DNA of 36,547 nt from Solobacterium sp. Its GTDB lineage: Bacteria; Bacillota_I; Bacilli_A; Erysipelotrichales; Erysipelotrichaceae. This document shows, piece after piece, positions 36,001-36,547 of the stretch. The DNA lies in the NCBI GenBank assembly GCA_017539825.1, contig JAFYCG010000065.1, positions 1 to 36,547 on the forward strand. The letters run 5' to 3'. The notes below the pieces were generated by a model. It saw only the letters and a list, made by a program, of their open reading frames with translations, searched no databases and had not been told where the DNA came from. The position numbers and the translations under genes were made by a program. The stretch's first letter is position 1; every line of letters starts with the position of its first letter.

Positions 36001-36018
36001 TAATGTTTTTTTCATCAT
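33016..36018 (-). CDS. Secreted SLH protein with 9 Listeria-Bacteroides (Flg_new/InlB B-type) repeats
   Basis: This 1,000-residue paralog of the 13-repeat protein shares its signal peptide (MMKKTLTMLMAFVLTLGHS) and acidic segment almost residue for residue. It then has nine repeats of about 83 residues (72-820) and three SLH modules (821-1000, with CTRAQFVTFLWRAMGSPEP). The repeats keep TITLDANGGYF, FAGWSHSKTG and ETLYAVW but differ more from each other than in the larger paralog. The frame is open a further 138 bases upstream. That extension would run through the preceding terminator and promoter, and the MM start after AAAGGGG matches the paralog exactly, so the shorter form is right. It is expected to be exported and wall-anchored like its paralog. 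Size difference may reflect gain or loss of repeats. Confidence 0.9.
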   Translation of the reverse strand: MMKKTLTMLMAFVLTLGHSTGFVYAQETAEPEDEPVQETIVSEEAEESEQEITVSEEVEETTEVQELEAGTSCTITFDANGGYFPWTPNGSTTQYLVEGTTGEQLGTNVFCSNDDKHKSFAGWSRTKNGEVDLDQFYMYQYVPSSSETFYAVWDDAYCVTYDPNGGYIPWLEEGECEYYSVKKGNKLPGFPSTENHNTNVLLAGWSFTKDGNVDLDEDNYWDYELKSDITLFAVWKEYYTVTLNGNGGHFLWTGQDDDTLYKIKVVKGKRLNTYEEPEMSDDSAICAGYSHTKDGSVEISIDDMFEYVPEGDETLYAVWGEAITINFDANGGYYPYSESENEQVYSYKMTKGAQVDIYVYPETNQSGKMFIGWSKTKGGAVEIDKNDIAEYVPEASETLYAVWKDCYTITLNANGGYFDWISQTDNTILTITVEKGKNVDTSEIPVNYSANMAFAGWSHSKTGNVEIGKYDLYDYVPTKTETLYAIWKEGYTITFDAGIGYFYGDPDEKTYSTTCVKGERLNSSMSPHTDQAGMIFAGWSKTKNGNVDINRDNIYSYIPTKSETLYAVFKQGYTITLDTNGGYFNWGEHVTSETFDVIAGEPCDRNYTPVHDQTNLAFAGWSHSKTGDAEIKKYELYNYIPKKSEILYAIFKEGYTVTIDFNGGYENWGEGPITSEVVKTVKGEPLNFSALPTYKEAGKVLVGWSHSKTGKAELGKHALYNYVPAKNETLYAVWGDGYVITLDANGGVFAELNNDKTMLLTIEKGMRIDVFVPDPELINGSKKVFAGWSHTKTGDVEIPIYNLFEYVPNKTETLYAVYKSSIFQFSDVKDKTKSYYIPVYWAVGRKITTGKTATTFAPGDPCTRAQFVTFLWRAMGSPEPKSTKNPFVDVPAGKSFTKAILWAYEKKITTGTDATHFSPNKTCTRAQVATFLWRNSGKPVMQNVKSPFTDVPKGLSYSDAVLWAYEFGITTGTSPTTFSPDKTCTRAQTVTFLYRNFAYR
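33559..35805 (-). repeat. 9 tandem ~249-bp repeats encoding Listeria-Bacteroides modules
   Basis: The repeats use the same module as at 19118-22324. Units are less alike than in the 13-repeat gene, with no near-identical neighbours noticed, which suggests an older array. Confidence 0.85.
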
Positions 36019-36049
36019 GATTCCCCTTTCTCTATACGTATTTTTAAAT

Positions 36050-36055
36050 ATTATA
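36050..36055 (-). promoter_or_regulatory. Predicted -10 box of the 9-repeat SLH gene
   Basis: TATAAT in CCATGTATAATAT lies 31 bases before the ATG and is conserved with the paralogous leader. Confidence 0.5.
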
Positions 36056-36108
36056 CATGGTTTTTTTCTGAATAAATGATTAATCTGAATCCTGTAACAG
36101 TATATGTG

Positions 36109-36143
36109 CAAAAAAAAGAACTTATGGTTTTCACCATAAATTC
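36109..36143 (-). terminator. Rho-independent terminator of the right-edge SLH gene
   Basis: The hairpin at 36118-36143 (11-bp arms, one mismatch, GAAA-type loop) is followed by a T run on the minus strand. It lies ten bases after the stop codon of the partial gene. Confidence 0.88.
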
Positions 36144-36152
36144 TCTTTTTTC

Positions 36153-36547
36153 TCATTGTTCTGCGTAAGTTCTGTACAGGAAGGTTACTGTTGCTCCTCT
36201 TGTGCAGTCTCCGCCCGGATTGAATGTCGTAGCGGATGTTCCGGTTGTGATATTGTTTTCAAATGCCCATACTACTGCATCTGAATAGCTCAATCCTGCC
36301 TTGACATCCGTAAACGGATTGACTGTTGTCTTAGGTGTTGGTTTTCCTTTTGACCTCCACAGGAATGTGACTGCCTGTGCTCTTGTCACCTTCTTGCCCG
36401 GATCAAATGTTGTTTCAGATGTTCCGGTTGTGATATTGTTCTCCACTGCCCACAGCACTGCCTTGTAGTAGCTCAGCTCCTTGTTCTGTACATCCTTGAA
36501 CGGGCTTTCTGTCAGAGTCGGCTCAGGCTGACCCATCTGTCTCCATA
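36153..36547 (-). CDS. SLH-anchored surface protein, C-terminal fragment
   Basis: This gene is cut by the right edge; about 130 C-terminal residues are visible. They hold the end of one SLH module (WRQMGQPEP) and two full ones (ELSYYKAVLWAVENNITTG, KKVTRAQAVTFLWRS, then GLSYSDAVVWAFENNITTG, GDCTRGATVTFLYRTYAEQ). The frame stays open to the edge, so a methionine inside this stretch is not the start. The final segment is nearly identical to the end of the 3,373-residue Ig-repeat protein, and the middle module shares its unusual VTR(A/G)Q motif. The missing part is therefore likely to be another large Ig-type or related surface protein, which is inference from the tail only. Confidence 0.85.
   Translation of the reverse strand, partial: WRQMGQPEPTLTESPFKDVQNKELSYYKAVLWAVENNITTGTSETTFDPGKKVTRAQAVTFLWRSKGKPTPKTTVNPFTDVKAGLSYSDAVVWAFENNITTGTSATTFNPGGDCTRGATVTFLYRTYAEQ

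Larger units (their letters stand above)
36019..36151. repeat. Leader and terminator segment, copy 2 of a duplicated intergenic unit
   Basis: This is the counterpart of 22541-22666, with the same ordered elements: hairpin, CCATGTATAATAT, ACGTATA, AAAGGGG site and double ATG. Confidence 0.75.

Noticed and set aside
36019-36156. Longer N-terminus for the 9-repeat SLH protein
   Set aside because: It would be translated through the previous gene's terminator hairpin and this gene's own -10 box. The paralog starts at the same MMKKTLTML after the same AAAGGGG site.
18575-36547. Sortase-type anchoring of the large surface proteins
   Set aside because: None ends with an LPXTG motif, hydrophobic helix and positive tail; all end directly in SLH modules.

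Overview
The window looks like a chromosomal surface-polymer and surface-protein region of a low-GC Gram-positive bacterium (Bacillota). The evidence is the AT-rich intergenic DNA, strong AGGAGG-type ribosome binding sites, secreted proteins ending in three S-layer homology (SLH) modules, Listeria-Bacteroides type repeats, and a phosphocholine (lic-type) operon. A gut or oral Erysipelotrichia-like organism is my guess from this combination; no rRNA or other phylogenetic marker is present to prove it. I saw no tRNA, rRNA, CRISPR array, transposase or integrase, and no gene-free stretch reaches 300 bases.

Region 1 (1-3854): the start of a DegT/DnrJ/EryC1/StrS-type aminotransferase runs leftward off the edge. 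Diverging from it are an ATP-grasp ligase and an unusual fusion of a ketopantoate-reductase-like NAD(P) enzyme with a PaaK/CapK-type adenylate-forming enzyme. Together they look like a small pathway that makes, activates and attaches a carboxylic or amino-acid building block, probably for a cell-surface glycan. The substrate is unknown.

Region 2 (3844-9781, minus strand): a tightly packed operon of five membrane-associated genes. In transcription order they are a GT-C-like membrane protein, an acyltransferase-3 protein, a Wzx-type flippase, a GT2 polyprenyl-phosphate glycosyltransferase and a second GT-C-like membrane protein. This is export and lipid-linked decoration machinery for a polysaccharide or teichoic acid.

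Region 3 (9840-13793, minus strand): a three-gene phosphocholine operon, made of an HTH-LicC-LicA fusion, a separate LicC-like cytidylyltransferase and a BCCT transporter. It would import choline (or a similar amino alcohol), phosphorylate it and activate it as the CDP form. No LicD-type transferase is seen here. A divergent Wzy-type polymerase (13943-15289, plus strand) follows.

Region 4 (15292-18504, minus strand): a CHAP-SLH cell-wall hydrolase and a tandem double acyltransferase.

Region 5 (18575-36547, minus strand): four large secreted SLH proteins. A 1,321-residue and a 1,000-residue protein carry 13 and 9 Listeria-Bacteroides repeats. A 3,373-residue protein carries about 25 Ig-like repeats. 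A fourth is cut by the right edge. Their order, shared leaders and near-identical terminators indicate a tandem duplication of a two-gene module. The window therefore pairs synthesis of a decorated wall polymer with the proteins displayed on that wall.
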